DNA of 64,000 bases from Paraplanobispora takensis (GTDB lineage Bacteria; Actinomycetota; Actinomycetes; Streptosporangiales; Streptosporangiaceae): contig NZ_BOOK01000037.1 of the NCBI RefSeq assembly GCF_016863195.1, forward strand, positions 1 through 64,000. The letters run 5' to 3'. The position numbers and the translations under genes were made by a program. Below are positions 15,332 to 24,474 of this stretch, piece by piece; positions within the stretch are counted from its first letter, which is position 1, and each line of letters starts with the position of its first letter. The notes beneath the pieces were generated by a model. The model ran no database searches, was not told where the DNA came from, and was given only the letters and a program-made list of their open reading frames with translations.

Positions 15332-15900
15332 TGACTGCGACTTCCGAAGAGCGTACGCTCCCGCGCCTCAAGCAGCGTTACCGCGAAGAGATCGCCGCGA
15401 AGCTGCAGGAGGAGTTCGGCTTCGAGAACGTCATGCTGATCCCCACGATCACCAAGATCAAGGTGAACATGGGTGTCGGCGAGGCGGCTCGCGACTCCAA
15501 GCTGATCGAGGGCGCCGTCCGTGACCTCACGGCCATCACCGGCCAGAAGCCGGCCGTCGTCCGGGCCCGCAAGTCCATCGCCCAGTTCAAGCTGCGCGAG
15601 GGCATGCCGATCGGCGCGCACGTCACGCTGCGCGGCGACCGCATGTGGGAGTTCCTGGACCGTCTGCTGTCCCTGGCGCTTCCCCGTATCCGCGACTTCC
15701 GCGGTCTGTCGCCGAAGCAGTTCGACGGCAACGGCAACTACACCTTCGGTCTGACCGAGCAGGTCATGTTCCACGAGATCGACCAGGACAAGGTCGACCG
15801 CCAGCGTGGCATGGACATCACGGTCGTGACCACCGCCAAGACCGACGACCAGGGCCGGGCGCTGCTCAAGCACCTCGGCTTCCCCTTCAAGGAGGCCTGA
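15331..15900 (+). CDS. rplE: 50S ribosomal protein L5
   Basis: A 189-residue L5, which carries 5S rRNA into the 50S subunit. Conserved segments include [40 protein letters not shown] and the C-terminal [19 protein letters not shown]. Its ATG overlaps the rplX stop. rpsN begins 2 bases downstream. Confidence 0.98.
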   Translation: MTATSEERTLPRLKQRYREEIAAKLQEEFGFENVMLIPTITKIKVNMGVGEAARDSKLIEGAVRDLTAITGQKPAVVRARKSIAQFKLREGMPIGAHVTLRGDRMWEFLDRLLSLALPRIRDFRGLSPKQFDGNGNYTFGLTEQVMFHEIDQDKVDRQRGMDITVVTTAKTDDQGRALLKHLGFPFKEA

Positions 15901-15902
15901 TC

Positions 15903-16088
15903 ATGGCGAAGACGTCGCTCAAGGTCAAGGCTGCTCGCAAGGCCAAGTTCGAGGTCCGGGCCTACACCCGGTGCTCGCGCTGTGGCCGTCCCCGCGCGGT
16001 TTTCCGGAAGTTCGGCCTGTGCCGCATCTGCTTCCGCGAGATGGCGCACCGGGGCGAGCTGCCCGGCATCACCAAGTCGAGCTGGTAG
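15903..16088 (+). CDS. rpsN: 30S ribosomal protein S14, zinc-binding type
   Basis: A 61-residue S14 with start [16 protein letters not shown]. It carries a C-x2-C...C-x2-C zinc site (CSRC and CRIC), so it is the zinc-containing C+ form, often called rpsZ or type Z. Actinobacteria often keep a second zinc-free S14 under Zur control elsewhere; none is in this window. The ATG at 15903 follows the rplE stop by 2 bases. Confidence 0.96.
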   Translation: MAKTSLKVKAARKAKFEVRAYTRCSRCGRPRAVFRKFGLCRICFREMAHRGELPGITKSSW

Positions 16089-16094
16089 TCTCCG

Positions 16095-16124
16095 CGCGGA
16101 TCCGGTGAACGTGCCGGATCCGCG
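16095..16124 (+). terminator. Stem-loop between rpsN and rpsH
   Basis: Perfect 11-base arms at 16095-16105 and 16114-16124 around loop TGAACGTG. A second, weaker hairpin (7-base arms) is at 16158-16177. Both lie in the 142-base gap between rpsN and rpsH and lack T-tracts. Confidence 0.5.
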
Positions 16125-16230
16125 TGAGGCCAGCCGTACAGAAGTCATATTCACACCGGGCGCTGTCTGAAGCGCCCATGACCACACCGTAGGTCCCTTG
16201 CGGAAACCGCGGTGAGGAAGGCCACCGGCC

Positions 16231-16629
16231 ATGACGATGACCGACCCGATCGCAGACATGCTGACGCGTCTGCGAAACGCGAACTCGGCTTACCACGACA
16301 CCGTGGCGATGCCGTACTCGAAGATCAAGGCGCACATCGCCGAGATCCTCCAGCAGGAGGGTTACATCCAGGCCTGGAGCGTCGAAGACGCCAAGGTCGG
16401 AAAGAACCTCGTGGTGGAGCTCAAGTTCGGGCCGAGCCGTGAGCGGTCGCTCGCGGGCCTCCGCCGGGTTTCCAAGCCCGGTCTGCGGGTCTATGCGAAG
16501 AAGGACAATCTGCCCCGAGTCCTGGGCGGGCTGGGCGTCGCGATCATCTCGACGTCCGCCGGTCTCATGACCGACAAGCAGGCCGGCAAGCGTGGAGTGG
16601 GCGGGGAAGTCCTCGCCTACGTCTGGTAA
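16231..16629 (+). CDS. rpsH: 30S ribosomal protein S8
   Basis: A 132-residue S8 with [16 protein letters not shown] near the start and the C-terminal [26 protein letters not shown]. It binds helix 21 of 16S rRNA; in enterobacteria it represses the spc operon. The start could be the ATG at 16231 or the one at 16237, both downstream of GAGGAAGG. Confidence 0.97.
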   Translation: MTMTDPIADMLTRLRNANSAYHDTVAMPYSKIKAHIAEILQQEGYIQAWSVEDAKVGKNLVVELKFGPSRERSLAGLRRVSKPGLRVYAKKDNLPRVLGGLGVAIISTSAGLMTDKQAGKRGVGGEVLAYVW

Positions 16630-16646
16630 GAGGGGAGTAGAACAGC

Positions 16647-17189
16647 ATGTCGCGAATCGGACGGCTGCCCATCCCCGTGCCGGGCGGTGTCGATGTCACC
16701 ATCGACGGCCGGAATGTCACGGTCAAGGGCCCGAAGGGCACGCTTTCTCACACGGTCGCTGAGCCGATCGAGGTCGGCAAGGGCGAGGACGGTGTCGTCA
16801 CCGTCACGCGCCCCAGCGACGAGAACAAGGTCCGTGCGCTGCACGGACTGTCCCGCACCCTGATCGCCAACATGGTGACGGGTGTGACCCAGGGCTACAC
16901 CAAGACCCTGGAAATCGTAGGTGTCGGTTACCGCGTGCAGGCCAAGGGCCCGACTCAGCTCGAGTTCGCCCTGGGCTTCAGCCACCCGGTGATCGTCGAC
17001 GCCCCCGAGGGTGTCACCTTCCGCGTCGAGAAGCCGACCCTGTTCCACGTGGACGGCATCGACAAGCAGAAGGTCGGCGAGATCGCCGCGAACATCCGCA
17101 AGCTGCGCAAGCCCGACCCGTACAAGGGCAAGGGTGTGCGCTACCAGGGCGAAGTTATCCGCCGCAAGGTCGGAAAGGCTGGTAAGTAG
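16647..17189 (+). CDS. rplF: 50S ribosomal protein L6
   Basis: A 180-residue L6 with [17 protein letters not shown] at the start and the conserved [27 protein letters not shown]-terminus. It lies near the GTPase-associated centre where EF-G and EF-Tu bind. rplR begins 2 bases after its stop. Confidence 0.98.
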   Translation: MSRIGRLPIPVPGGVDVTIDGRNVTVKGPKGTLSHTVAEPIEVGKGEDGVVTVTRPSDENKVRALHGLSRTLIANMVTGVTQGYTKTLEIVGVGYRVQAKGPTQLEFALGFSHPVIVDAPEGVTFRVEKPTLFHVDGIDKQKVGEIAANIRKLRKPDPYKGKGVRYQGEVIRRKVGKAGK

Positions 17190-17191
17190 GC

Positions 17192-17575
17192 ATGGCTGGC
17201 AAGACTGCGTTCGGCAAGCACACGGCCGCCCGCGCCGTCTCGCGGGCCCGTCGCCACACCCGCGTCCGCAAGAAGGTGGTCGGCACGACCGCGCGTCCGC
17301 GCATGGTCGTCAACCGCTCCACGCGGCATCTCTTCGTCCAGATCGTCGACGACACCCAGGGGCACACGCTGGTCAGCGCCTCCACCATGGAGAGCGCCCT
17401 GCGTACGGCCGACGGCGTCAAGACCGACAAGGCGAAGCAGGTCGGCGAGCTTCTCGCTCAGCGGGCCAAGGCTGCCGGGATCACCGCTGTCGTCTTCGAC
17501 CGCGGTGGCAACCGCTACGCGGGCCGCATCGCGGCCCTGGCGGACAGCGCCCGCGAAGGTGGGCTGGAATTCTGA
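17192..17575 (+). CDS. rplR: 50S ribosomal protein L18
   Basis: A 127-residue L18, one of the 5S rRNA-binding proteins. It has [21 protein letters not shown] and [23 protein letters not shown]. It is complete. Its stop overlaps an 11-codon open frame that reaches rpsE. Confidence 0.97.
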   Translation: MAGKTAFGKHTAARAVSRARRHTRVRKKVVGTTARPRMVVNRSTRHLFVQIVDDTQGHTLVSASTMESALRTADGVKTDKAKQVGELLAQRAKAAGITAVVFDRGGNRYAGRIAALADSAREGGLEF

Positions 17576-17610
17576 TGGCCCGTCTTATGAATGAGAAGAG
17601 GAACCACTGA
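17575..17610 (+). other. Eleven-codon mini-frame bridging rplR and rpsE
   Basis: ATG at 17575 overlaps the rplR stop, and its TGA at 17608-17610 overlaps the rpsE ATG. It encodes [11 protein letters not shown]. The rpsE ribosome binding site AAGAGGAA lies within it. It may only be a spacer, but the double TGATG overlap would allow translational coupling through the gap. Confidence 0.3.
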
Positions 17611-18242
17611 TGGCTGGAGCTCCGCGTCGCGGTGGCGCCGCCGGTGGCGAGCGGCGTGACGGTCGGCGTGACGACCGTCGCGGCGGCAGCGCTGACAAGG
17701 GCGTCTCGTACATCGAGCGCGTCGTGAAGATCAACCGAGTGGCCAAGGTCGTGAAGGGTGGTCGTCGCTTCAGCTTCACCGCCCTGGTTATCGTCGGTGA
17801 CGGTAACGGCATGGTCGGTGTCGGCTACGGCAAGGCCAAGGAAGTCCCCGCGGCCATCGCCAAGGGCGTCGAAGAGGCCAAGAAGCACTTCTTCAAGGTG
17901 CCTCGCATCCAGGGCACCATCCCGCACATCGTGCAGGGTGAGGAGGCCGCCGGCGTCGTCTTCCTGCGCCCGGCCTCGCCCGGTACCGGTGTCATCGCCG
18001 GTGGCCCGGTGCGCGCCGTCCTGGAGTGCGCCGGCATCCACGACGTGCTGTCCAAGTCGCTCGGCTCGGACAACCCGATCAACATCGTGCACGCCACGGT
18101 GGCCGCTCTGAAGGGCCTCAGCCGCCCCGAGGAGATCGCCGCCCGCCGCGGCCTGCCGATCGAGGACGTCGCCCCCAAGGCGATGCTCAAGGCTCGCGCC
18201 GAGGGTCTCGCGGAGGCCGCGGCGGCGAAGGCGGTGAGCTAG
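17610..18242 (+). CDS. rpsE: 30S ribosomal protein S5
   Basis: A 210-residue S5. The N-terminal 35 residues are a G/R/D-rich extension. The conserved body starts [23 protein letters not shown], followed by [21 protein letters not shown]; this loop is where spectinomycin resistance arises in other species, and no deletion is seen. S5 acts in decoding fidelity and mRNA unwinding. rpmD starts 3 bases later. Confidence 0.97.
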   Translation: MAGAPRRGGAAGGERRDGRRDDRRGGSADKGVSYIERVVKINRVAKVVKGGRRFSFTALVIVGDGNGMVGVGYGKAKEVPAAIAKGVEEAKKHFFKVPRIQGTIPHIVQGEEAAGVVFLRPASPGTGVIAGGPVRAVLECAGIHDVLSKSLGSDNPINIVHATVAALKGLSRPEEIAARRGLPIEDVAPKAMLKARAEGLAEAAAAKAVS

Positions 18243-18245
18243 TCG

Positions 18246-18428
18246 ATGGCGCGTCTGAAGATCACCCAGGTCCGCTCGAAGATCGGTGGCAAGCAGAACC
18301 AGCGTGACTCGCTGCGCTCGCTCGGTCTGAAGCGAATCGGTGACGTCGTCGTCAAGGAGGACCGCCCGGAGATCCGCGGCATGGTCTCCGTGGTGACGCA
18401 CCTCGTCACCGTGGAAGAGGTCGACTAG
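18246..18428 (+). CDS. rpmD: 50S ribosomal protein L30
   Basis: A 60-residue L30 with [30 protein letters not shown]. It is complete and sits in its standard place between rpsE and rplO, with gaps of 2-3 bases on both sides. Confidence 0.97.
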   Translation: MARLKITQVRSKIGGKQNQRDSLRSLGLKRIGDVVVKEDRPEIRGMVSVVTHLVTVEEVD

Positions 18429-18430
18429 AC

Positions 18431-18886
18431 ATGGCAGAGAACACTCCGCTCCGCATCCACCACCTGCGGCCGGCCCCCGGCGCCAACAAGTCGAAGGTCC
18501 GCAAGGGCCGCGGCGAGGCGTCCAAGGGCAAGACCTCCGGTCGTGGCACCAAGGGCACGACGTCCAGGACCACGGTCCCCCTCGGCTTCGAGGGTGGCCA
18601 GGTTCCGCTCCAGCGTCGCCTGCCCAAGTACAAGGGCTTCAGCAACGCCCTGTTCAAGACGACCTACCAGGTCGTCAACCTGGACAAGCTCGGCGAGCTG
18701 TTCCCCGAGGGTGGCGACGTCACCGTCGAGACGCTGGTCGCCAAGGGCGCGGTCCGCAAGAACCAGCTCGTAAAAGTCCTCGGAACCGGTGACATCTCCG
18801 TGGCGTTGAACGTGCAGGCGCACGCCTTCTCCGCCAGCGCCAAGGAGAAGATCGCCGCTGCCGGTGGTTCTGTCTCCGAGCTGTAG
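18431..18886 (+). CDS. rplO: 50S ribosomal protein L15
   Basis: A 151-residue L15 with the N-terminal RNA-binding stretch ([19 protein letters not shown]) and [19 protein letters not shown]. It is full length. A strong hairpin follows, so secY probably has its own transcript or a reduced read-through level. Confidence 0.97.
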   Translation: MAENTPLRIHHLRPAPGANKSKVRKGRGEASKGKTSGRGTKGTTSRTTVPLGFEGGQVPLQRRLPKYKGFSNALFKTTYQVVNLDKLGELFPEGGDVTVETLVAKGAVRKNQLVKVLGTGDISVALNVQAHAFSASAKEKIAAAGGSVSEL

Positions 18887-18897
18887 GCATGACACGA

Positions 18898-18928
18898 GGC
18901 GCGGGGGCTCGCAATGGGCCCCCGCGCC
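18898..18928 (+). terminator. Stem-loop terminator between rplO and secY
   Basis: Perfect 11-base GC arms at 18898-18908 and 18918-18928 with a 9-base loop, 12 bases after the rplO stop. No T-tract follows. The remaining 130 bases up to secY must hold any secY promoter; none was clear. Confidence 0.65.
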
Positions 18929-19060
18929 CGTGGTGCGTTAGAGTTCGCTGGACAGTGAGTGTCAATTCATTTTCCACGCGCTCGTCGACTTGAGATACAA
19001 GATGGACCACCCCCGCACCATCGCTGACCGACCTCGCCTTTCAGGCGCGCAGGAGGGACC

Positions 19061-20377
19061 GTGCTGACCGCGTTTACCCGAGCGTTCCGTACGCCGGACC
19101 TGCGTAAGAAGCTGCTCTTCACACTGGGCATCATCGCGCTTTTCCGTCTTGGTTCGGTTCTTCCGACCCCGGGTGTGCACACCGAGAACATCGCCCTGTG
19201 TCTCAAGGAGGCGCAGGCGGGCGATGCGGGCAACATCTACGGAATGGTCCAGCTCTTCAGCGGCGGCGCGCTGCTGAAGTTGTCGGTGTTCGCACTGGGC
19301 ATCATGCCCTACATCACCGCGAGCATCATTCTCCAACTGCTGGTCGTGGTCATTCCCCGGCTCGAGGCCCTCAAGAAGGAGGGTCAGGCCGGCCAGACCA
19401 AGATCACGCAGTACACCCGTTACCTGACGATCGGCCTGGCGATCCTGCAGTCGACGGCGTTCATCGCCCTGGCTCGTACCGGGCAGCTGTTCCCGGGCTG
19501 CCAGCAGGACATTCTGCTGGACAAGGACAACGTCTTCTCCATCGTCACGATGGTGCTGACGATGACCGCCGGCACCGCCGTCATCATGTGGCTGGGCGAG
19601 CTCATCACCGACCGGGGCGTCGGCAACGGCATGTCCATCCTGATCTTCACCCAGGTCATCGCGGTCTTCCCGGCCGAGCTGCTGCGCATCGCCCAGCAGA
19701 AGGGCGCCTTCGTCTTCGCCGTCGTCATCGCCGTCGGCATCGCGATGATCGCCCTGGTCGTCATGGTCGAGCAGGCGCAGCGCCGGATCCCGGTGCAGTA
19801 CGCCAAGCGCATGGTCGGCCGCCGGATGTACGGCGGGACCTCGACCTACATCCCGCTGAAGGTCAACCAGGCCGGCATCATCCCGGTCATCTTCGCGTCC
19901 TCGCTGCTCTACCTCCCGCAGCTGATCACGACCCTGTTCACGAACTCCCAGGAGGAGCCGAACGCGGTCGTGCAGTGGATCAGCACGAACCTGGTCACCG
20001 GCGACACCCCGGTCTACATGATCACGTTCTTCCTGCTGATCGTCTTCTTCACCTACTTCTACGTGTCGATCACCTTCAACCCCGTTGAAGTCGCCGACAA
20101 CATGAAGAAGTACGGTGGTTTCATCCCGGGTATCCGCCCGGGACGCCCGACGGCTGAGTACCTGAACTACGTTCTTACGCGACTCACCGCTCCCGGCGCG
20201 CTCTATCTGGGCCTGATCTCGATGGTGCCGATCGTCGCGCTGGCCCTCGTCGGGGCGAGTCAGAACTTCCCGTTCGGAGGCACGAGCATTCTGATCATGG
20301 TGGGTGTCGGTCTTGACACCGTGAAGCAGATCGAGAGCCAGCTGCAGCAGCGCAACTACGAAGGCTTCCTGAAGTAG
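19061..20377 (+). CDS. secY: Protein translocase subunit SecY
   Basis: A 438-residue SecY, the channel of the Sec translocon. About ten hydrophobic segments are visible, starting with [21 protein letters not shown] and including [19 protein letters not shown]. It ends in the cytoplasmic region [13 protein letters not shown]. The start is GTG with an AGGAGGG ribosome binding site. Its stop overlaps the adk GTG by one base, so the two are coupled. Confidence 0.98.
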   Translation: MLTAFTRAFRTPDLRKKLLFTLGIIALFRLGSVLPTPGVHTENIALCLKEAQAGDAGNIYGMVQLFSGGALLKLSVFALGIMPYITASIILQLLVVVIPRLEALKKEGQAGQTKITQYTRYLTIGLAILQSTAFIALARTGQLFPGCQQDILLDKDNVFSIVTMVLTMTAGTAVIMWLGELITDRGVGNGMSILIFTQVIAVFPAELLRIAQQKGAFVFAVVIAVGIAMIALVVMVEQAQRRIPVQYAKRMVGRRMYGGTSTYIPLKVNQAGIIPVIFASSLLYLPQLITTLFTNSQEEPNAVVQWISTNLVTGDTPVYMITFFLLIVFFTYFYVSITFNPVEVADNMKKYGGFIPGIRPGRPTAEYLNYVLTRLTAPGALYLGLISMVPIVALALVGASQNFPFGGTSILIMVGVGLDTVKQIESQLQQRNYEGFLK

Positions 20378-21027
20378 TGCGACTCGTACTGGTGGGGCCC
20401 CCCGGAGCGGGTAAGGGGACGCAGGCCCAGTTCATCGCATCGAACCTGTCCATCCCGAAGATCTCGACAGGTGACATCTTCCGTGCCAACGTCTCCGGCG
20501 GCACGGAGCTGGGCAAGCTTGCCAAGGAATACATGGACCGCGGCGATCTCGTCCCCGACGAGGTCACCATCGCGATGGTCCGCGACCGCCTCTCGGAGGA
20601 CGACGCGCAGGACGGTTTCCTGCTCGACGGCTTCCCCAGGAACGTGCCCCAGGCCGAGATCCTGAAGAAGATGCTTGCCGAGTTCGGCGTCGCACTGGAC
20701 ATCGTCCTGGAGCTCGTGGTCGACGAGGACGAGGTGGTCCGCCGCCTCGCCGGCCGCCGGACCTGCAGCCAGTGCGGGCGTATCTGGCACGTCGACTTCG
20801 ACGACAAGAAGGACGACATCTGCGACGCCTGCGGCGGCAGCCTCTACCAGCGCGACGACGACAAGGAGGAGACCGTCCGGCGTCGCCTGGAGGTCTACCA
20901 GGAGCAGACCGCTCCGCTGGTCTCCTTCTACGCCGACGAGGAGATCCTGGTCGGCGTGGACGCGGCGGGCCCGGTGGAAGAGGTCACCCAGCGCGCGATG
21001 GAGGCCCTGGCGCCCTACGTGGACTAG
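20377..21027 (+). CDS. adk: Adenylate kinase, zinc-LID type
   Basis: A 216-residue adenylate kinase (ATP + AMP to 2 ADP). The P-loop GPPGAGKGT is at 7-15, the NMP-binding region has STGDIFR, and DGFPRN follows. The LID carries four cysteines, C130, C133, C149 and C152, the structural zinc form typical of Gram-positive enzymes. The start GTG overlaps the secY stop (TAGTG). A 15-base stem-loop ends the transcript. Confidence 0.98.
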   Translation: MRLVLVGPPGAGKGTQAQFIASNLSIPKISTGDIFRANVSGGTELGKLAKEYMDRGDLVPDEVTIAMVRDRLSEDDAQDGFLLDGFPRNVPQAEILKKMLAEFGVALDIVLELVVDEDEVVRRLAGRRTCSQCGRIWHVDFDDKKDDICDACGGSLYQRDDDKEETVRRRLEVYQEQTAPLVSFYADEEILVGVDAAGPVEEVTQRAMEALAPYVD

Positions 21028-21041
21028 CGATTCGTCGCCGG

Positions 21042-21075
21042 CACGCCACTCACGGACCTTTCCGTGGGTGGCGTG
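21042..21075 (+). terminator. Stem-loop terminator after adk
   Basis: Arms of 15 bases at 21042-21056 and 21061-21075 (one G-T pair) with loop CCTT, followed by TTGTGTTC. It begins 15 bases after the adk stop. Confidence 0.75.
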
Positions 21076-21158
21076 TTGTGTTCGGGAGCAGCTCCTAGGG
21101 CACAATCGGGGGAATTGAGCTCCCGAATTGCCTGTTTAATCACCCCGGGGGTGAACAC

Positions 21159-21986
21159 GTGTTCAAGAAGAACAAGCACGGAATCCAGGTCAAGACGCCT
21201 GAGCAGCTGGAGAAGATGCGGGCCGCGGGCCTGGTCGTCGGCCGGACGCTGCAACTGCTGCGCGAGAGCGTGCAGCCCGGTATGACGCCCCTGGACCTCG
21301 ACGCCATCGCGGAGAAGGCGATCCGGGACGAGGGGGCCATCCCCTCGTTCAAGGGCTACCAGGGATTCCCCGCGACGATCTGCGCGTCGGTCAACGACGA
21401 GGTCGTCCACGGCATCCCCGGTGACAGCCGCAGGCTGCGCGAGGGTGACATCATCTCGATCGACTGCGGCGCGATCCTGGACGGCTGGCACGGCGACTCG
21501 GCGATCACGGTCCCGGTCGGCGAGGTCGACCCCGCGCTCACCGAGCTGATGCGGGTCACCGAGGAGGCCATGTGGCGCGGGATCGCCGCGCTCACGCCGG
21601 GCCGCCACCTGTCCGACATCGGGCACGAGGTGGAGAAGTACGCGCGCTCCCAGGGCCGCTACGGCATCCCGAAGGAGTACGGCGGGCACGGCATCGGCAC
21701 CGAGATGCACATGGACCCCTGGGTCGCCAACCACGGCAGGCCCGGCCGGGGGCCGAAGCTCGAGGAGGGCATGTGCCTGGCGATCGAGCCGATGCTCAAT
21801 CTGGGCACCGACCGCACCAAGGTGCTGGCCGACGACTGGACGGTCGTGACGATCGACGGCAAGGCCTCCGCGCATTTCGAGCACAGCGTCGCCGTGACAC
21901 ATAATGGACCTTGGGTACTGACCGCGCTTGACGGGGGGAAAGAGCGGCTTGCCGACCTGCTGGGAGACGACGCGGGCCGTGTGTGA
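21159..21986 (+). CDS. map: Methionine aminopeptidase, type I
   Basis: A 275-residue metalloprotease that removes the initiator methionine. The first two metal-binding aspartates are D102 (SIDCG) and D113 (WHGD); the later ligands lie in GGHGIG, EPML and HFEHSVAVT. Family order is intact. The start is GTG after a GGGGGTGA ribosome binding site. The N-terminus is short, with no SH3-type zinc-finger linker. It follows adk as in most actinobacteria. Confidence 0.97.
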   Translation: MFKKNKHGIQVKTPEQLEKMRAAGLVVGRTLQLLRESVQPGMTPLDLDAIAEKAIRDEGAIPSFKGYQGFPATICASVNDEVVHGIPGDSRRLREGDIISIDCGAILDGWHGDSAITVPVGEVDPALTELMRVTEEAMWRGIAALTPGRHLSDIGHEVEKYARSQGRYGIPKEYGGHGIGTEMHMDPWVANHGRPGRGPKLEEGMCLAIEPMLNLGTDRTKVLADDWTVVTIDGKASAHFEHSVAVTHNGPWVLTALDGGKERLADLLGDDAGRV

Positions 21987-22018
21987 GCGGCCCCTGCGGT
22001 GAGCGGATGTGAGTGACG

Positions 22019-22456
22019 ATGGCGACTGGTCCACAGATGAGGGCGTCGGACGACGACAGGGACAGGGTCGCCTCGGTGTTGCGTGAGCACTACGCGCAGG
22101 GACGCCTCACCGTCGAGGAGTTCGACGAGCGGCTGGAGCAGCTCTACGCCAGCAAGACCTACGGCGAGCTGGCGACGCTCACCTCCGACCTGCCCGATGT
22201 GGACCTGCGCAAGCTGCCGGCGGCCGCCCCCCAGCGGTCCGCCAAGCCCGCGGAGAGCCGGGGCAACCAGCTGGCCGCCATGTGGGCGCCCTGGGCCATC
22301 GCCAGCGGGGTCAACTGGGTGATCTGGCTGATCATCGGCCTGACGAACGGCATGGACTTCCCCTATCCCTGGCCCGTGTGGGTGATGGGTCCCTGGGGGG
22401 CGATCCTGCTGGTCGGCAGCGTTCTGATCGCCCTTCGCAAGGATGGGAAGCCGTAA
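22019..22456 (+). CDS. DUF1707 (SHOCT-like) domain membrane protein
   Basis: About 145 residues. The N-terminal 60 residues match the actinobacterial DUF1707 pattern: RASDDDRDRVASVLREHYAQGRL, then a helix with EFDERLEQLYASKTYGEL and ending TSDLPD. Two hydrophobic segments follow (WAPWAIASGVNWVIWLIIGL and WVMGPWGAILLVGSVLIAL), so the protein is a small membrane protein with a cytoplasmic N-domain. Function is unknown; family members occur near stress and envelope genes. The ATG at 22019 is preferred, with a GTG at 22013 possible. It begins 32 bases after map and is not a ribosomal-operon gene. Confidence 0.8.
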   Translation: MATGPQMRASDDDRDRVASVLREHYAQGRLTVEEFDERLEQLYASKTYGELATLTSDLPDVDLRKLPAAAPQRSAKPAESRGNQLAAMWAPWAIASGVNWVIWLIIGLTNGMDFPYPWPVWVMGPWGAILLVGSVLIALRKDGKP

Positions 22457-22566
22457 TAGTGCACCCTCGTCACTGAGTGTGCATTCCTCCGCAGAACGGC
22501 GGATCGAATCTTCCTAACGTAAGCGGTGTCCGAACAGCAGGACCCCTTCACAGGAGGAAGAAACAA

Positions 22567-23037
22567 ATGAGCAAGCTCCGTACCGTTCTCGCCGGAACCG
22601 CTCTGGCCGGCTCGCTGGCCGCCGGTCTGGCCGCGGCCCCCGCGGCCATGGCCTCGACCGCGGACACCGCGACCGCCGCCCAGCAGGCCCAGGCGCCCAA
22701 GAAGCACTTCTTCGGTCCGTACTACTCCAAGTTCGGCGGCGGCGAGAGCTTCGGCAAGCGGTCCTACTTCAAGGGCTACTGGTACAAGGACAGCGGCCGC
22801 TACTGGTTCTTCGGCGACCTGTTCGACCGTGACCGTGACCGCGAGTACAGCTACGTGTGGTTCCGCTGGCACGACAAGTTCGGCACCCACACCAAGTACT
22901 ACAAGACCTTCGGTCACCGCCACTTCGACAAGTTCGGCGGCTTCAAGAAGAGCAACGGCTTCGACGACTTCAAGATCCGCGTCTGCGAGGGCGACAACCG
23001 CTTCGACGACTGCGGCAACTGGGGCGACGCCTTCTGA
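22567..23037 (+). CDS. Secreted aromatic- and charge-rich protein of unknown function
   Basis: A 156-residue protein not recognised as a known family. The ATG at 22567 has a strong GGAGGA ribosome binding site. Residues 1-33 form a signal peptide (basic start, hydrophobic core LAGTALAGSLAAGLAA, cleavage near AMA-S). The mature part is dense in Y, F, W, K, D and H, with many short aromatic-glycine patches such as KFGG, and has two cysteines near the C-terminus (VCEGDN and DCGNW) that could form a disulfide. It is followed by a strong terminator. Position within the ribosomal region suggests constitutive, high expression, but this is inference. Confidence 0.7.
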   Translation: MSKLRTVLAGTALAGSLAAGLAAAPAAMASTADTATAAQQAQAPKKHFFGPYYSKFGGGESFGKRSYFKGYWYKDSGRYWFFGDLFDRDRDREYSYVWFRWHDKFGTHTKYYKTFGHRHFDKFGGFKKSNGFDDFKIRVCEGDNRFDDCGNWGDAF

Positions 23038-23089
23038 GAGCGGCGGCCGCTGAGGCGGCACGCTGACCCAGGGGGGTAGCCGACTTCGA

Positions 23090-23124
23090 GGGGCCCGCCG
23101 GTGATCCGATCACCGGCGGGCCCC
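23090..23124 (+). terminator. Strong stem-loop terminator
   Basis: Perfect 17-base arms at 23090-23106 and 23108-23124 with a one-base centre (the effective loop is larger), 52 bases after the secreted-protein gene. One of the most stable hairpins in the window. Confidence 0.8.
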
Positions 23125-23138
23125 TTCGTGTGCGCGGT

Positions 23139-23264
23139 GCGAATGCCGTACACGGCGCGAATGCCGTACACGGCGCGGACGGCGTACACGGCGCGAATGC
23201 CGTACACGGCGCGGACGGCGTGCACGGTGCGGGTGCCGTGTGCGGCGCGGACACCACATGCAGT
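23139..23264. repeat. 18-bp tandem repeat array
   Basis: Seven head-to-tail 18-base units in 126 bases. Units 1, 2 and 4 are identical (GCGAATGCCGTACACGGC); units 3 and 5 share GCGGACGGCGT; units 6 and 7 are degenerate. Each good unit contains the inverted repeat GCCGT-AC-ACGGC. A plus-strand frame through it would read repeated MPYTAR, but it has no ribosome binding site and continues over the infA promoter region. Confidence 0.85.
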
Positions 23265-23316
23265 CCGGATAGGGGGTATCCTGATTAGCAGTTGTGTCAA
23301 GGCGCCGGCCGTCTGT

Positions 23317-23346
23317 TTCGCATTTCTTCGCCCGGTGCCGTACACT
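23317..23346 (+). promoter_or_regulatory. Candidate infA promoter
   Basis: TTCGCA at 23317-23322 and TACACT at 23341-23346 with 18 bases between, about 130 bases upstream of infA. The -10 fits well and the -35 is partial. The stretch 23265-23473 holds nothing else recognised. Confidence 0.4.
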
Positions 23347-23473
23347 CCTCTTTCGGTTCACTATGACCATTGCGCATCGGCGGTGTCGCTACCGCCGCTC
23401 TCATCGAAGCGCGTGGTCGCGGCTGCTTAGTGTTCCGAAGCCTCAGACGACCGATCAGTGAAACGCGAGGGAC

Positions 23474-23695
23474 ATGGCCAAGAAGGACGGCGCCATCGAG
23501 ATCGAGGGCACTGTGGTTGAGTCGCTCCCGAACGCCATGTTCAGGGTGCAGCTCGACAACGGCCATAAGGTCCTGGCCCACATCAGCGGGCGGATGCGCA
23601 TGCACTACATCCGAATCCTTCCCGACGACCGGGTTGTCGTCGAACTGAGCCCCTACGACCTCAGTCGTGGGCGGATCGTCTACCGGTACAAGTAA
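23474..23695 (+). CDS. infA: Translation initiation factor IF-1
   Basis: A 73-residue IF-1, a single OB fold that occupies the ribosomal A site during initiation. It starts [16 protein letters not shown] and contains the conserved [25 protein letters not shown] and [15 protein letters not shown]. Complete; begins the alpha block. Confidence 0.98.
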   Translation: MAKKDGAIEIEGTVVESLPNAMFRVQLDNGHKVLAHISGRMRMHYIRILPDDRVVVELSPYDLSRGRIVYRYK

Positions 23696-23720
23696 GCGTC
23701 TGAGGGACGAATAAAGGACT

Positions 23721-23834
23721 ATGAAGGTCAAGCCGAGCGTCAAGAAGATCTGCGACAAGTGCAAGGTGATCCGCCGGCACGGTCGCGTCATGGTGATCTG
23801 CGACAACCTGCGCCACAAGCAGCGCCAGGGCTAG
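23721..23834 (+). CDS. rpmJ: 50S ribosomal protein L36
   Basis: A 37-residue protein starting [20 protein letters not shown] and ending [11 protein letters not shown]. The zinc site CxxC...C...H is intact, so this is the zinc-binding form of L36. ATG at 23721 follows an AAAGGA ribosome binding site. It lies 25 bases after infA in the standard order. Confidence 0.96.
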   Translation: MKVKPSVKKICDKCKVIRRHGRVMVICDNLRHKQRQG

Positions 23835-24045
23835 TCACAGACAAAGCAGGCCTTACGAGAGTCCGCTCCACGCAGCGGGCTCGTTCCATGTGGGGCCGAC
23901 GGTAATCGCGGTTCACACCTGCGCAGGCGGCCCAGGCCGTACCACGCAGGCGACCCCCGGTCGGAGGCCGGGGCCCTCACCCCGGGCATTGGGGAGGGGT
24001 AGTGCATCGCAAGACCTCCGCCACAACGAAGGAGAATGCCCGACC

Positions 24046-24426
24046 ATGGCTCGCCTGGTTGGCGTCGACCTCCCCCGCGACAAGCGGCTGGAGATCGCTC
24101 TCACCTACATTTTCGGAATCGGCCGCACTCGCGCGCTCGAGACCCTGAAGGCCACCGGCATCAGCGGCGACCTGCGGGTCCACCAGCTCACGGACGAAGA
24201 GCTCGTGCCGCTGCGTGACTACATCGAGGCCAACTTCAAGATCGAGGGTGACCTCCGCCGCGAGGTCCAGGCCGACATCCGTCGCAAGATCGAGATTCAG
24301 TGCTACCAGGGCATCCGGCACCGCCGCGGCCTCCCCGTGCACGGTCAGCGCACGCAGACCAACGCGCGCACCCGCAAGGGCAAGAAGAAGACCGTGGCCG
24401 GCAAGAAGAAGCCCGGCAAGAAGTAG
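24046..24426 (+). CDS. rpsM: 30S ribosomal protein S13
   Basis: A 126-residue S13 with [26 protein letters not shown] and [24 protein letters not shown]. The ATG at 24046 has GAAGGAG upstream; a longer frame to the left lacks support. S13 forms intersubunit bridges from the 30S head. A small hairpin (23955-23973) lies in the 211-base gap after rpmJ, which otherwise shows nothing. Confidence 0.98.
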   Translation: MARLVGVDLPRDKRLEIALTYIFGIGRTRALETLKATGISGDLRVHQLTDEELVPLRDYIEANFKIEGDLRREVQADIRRKIEIQCYQGIRHRRGLPVHGQRTQTNARTRKGKKKTVAGKKKPGKK

Positions 24427-24474
24427 TAGTCCGCGCAGCCGCAGGACCGAAGACCTCAGGAGTGAAGGCAAAGA

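Noticed and set aside
23139-23264. CRISPR-like array
   Set aside because: The units are directly adjacent with no spacers and no cas genes are nearby, so it is a plain tandem repeat.
23101-23430. Plus-strand frame encoding repeated MPYTAR units
   Set aside because: It is created by the 18-bp array, starts inside a terminator stem, has no ribosome binding site and runs over the infA promoter region.
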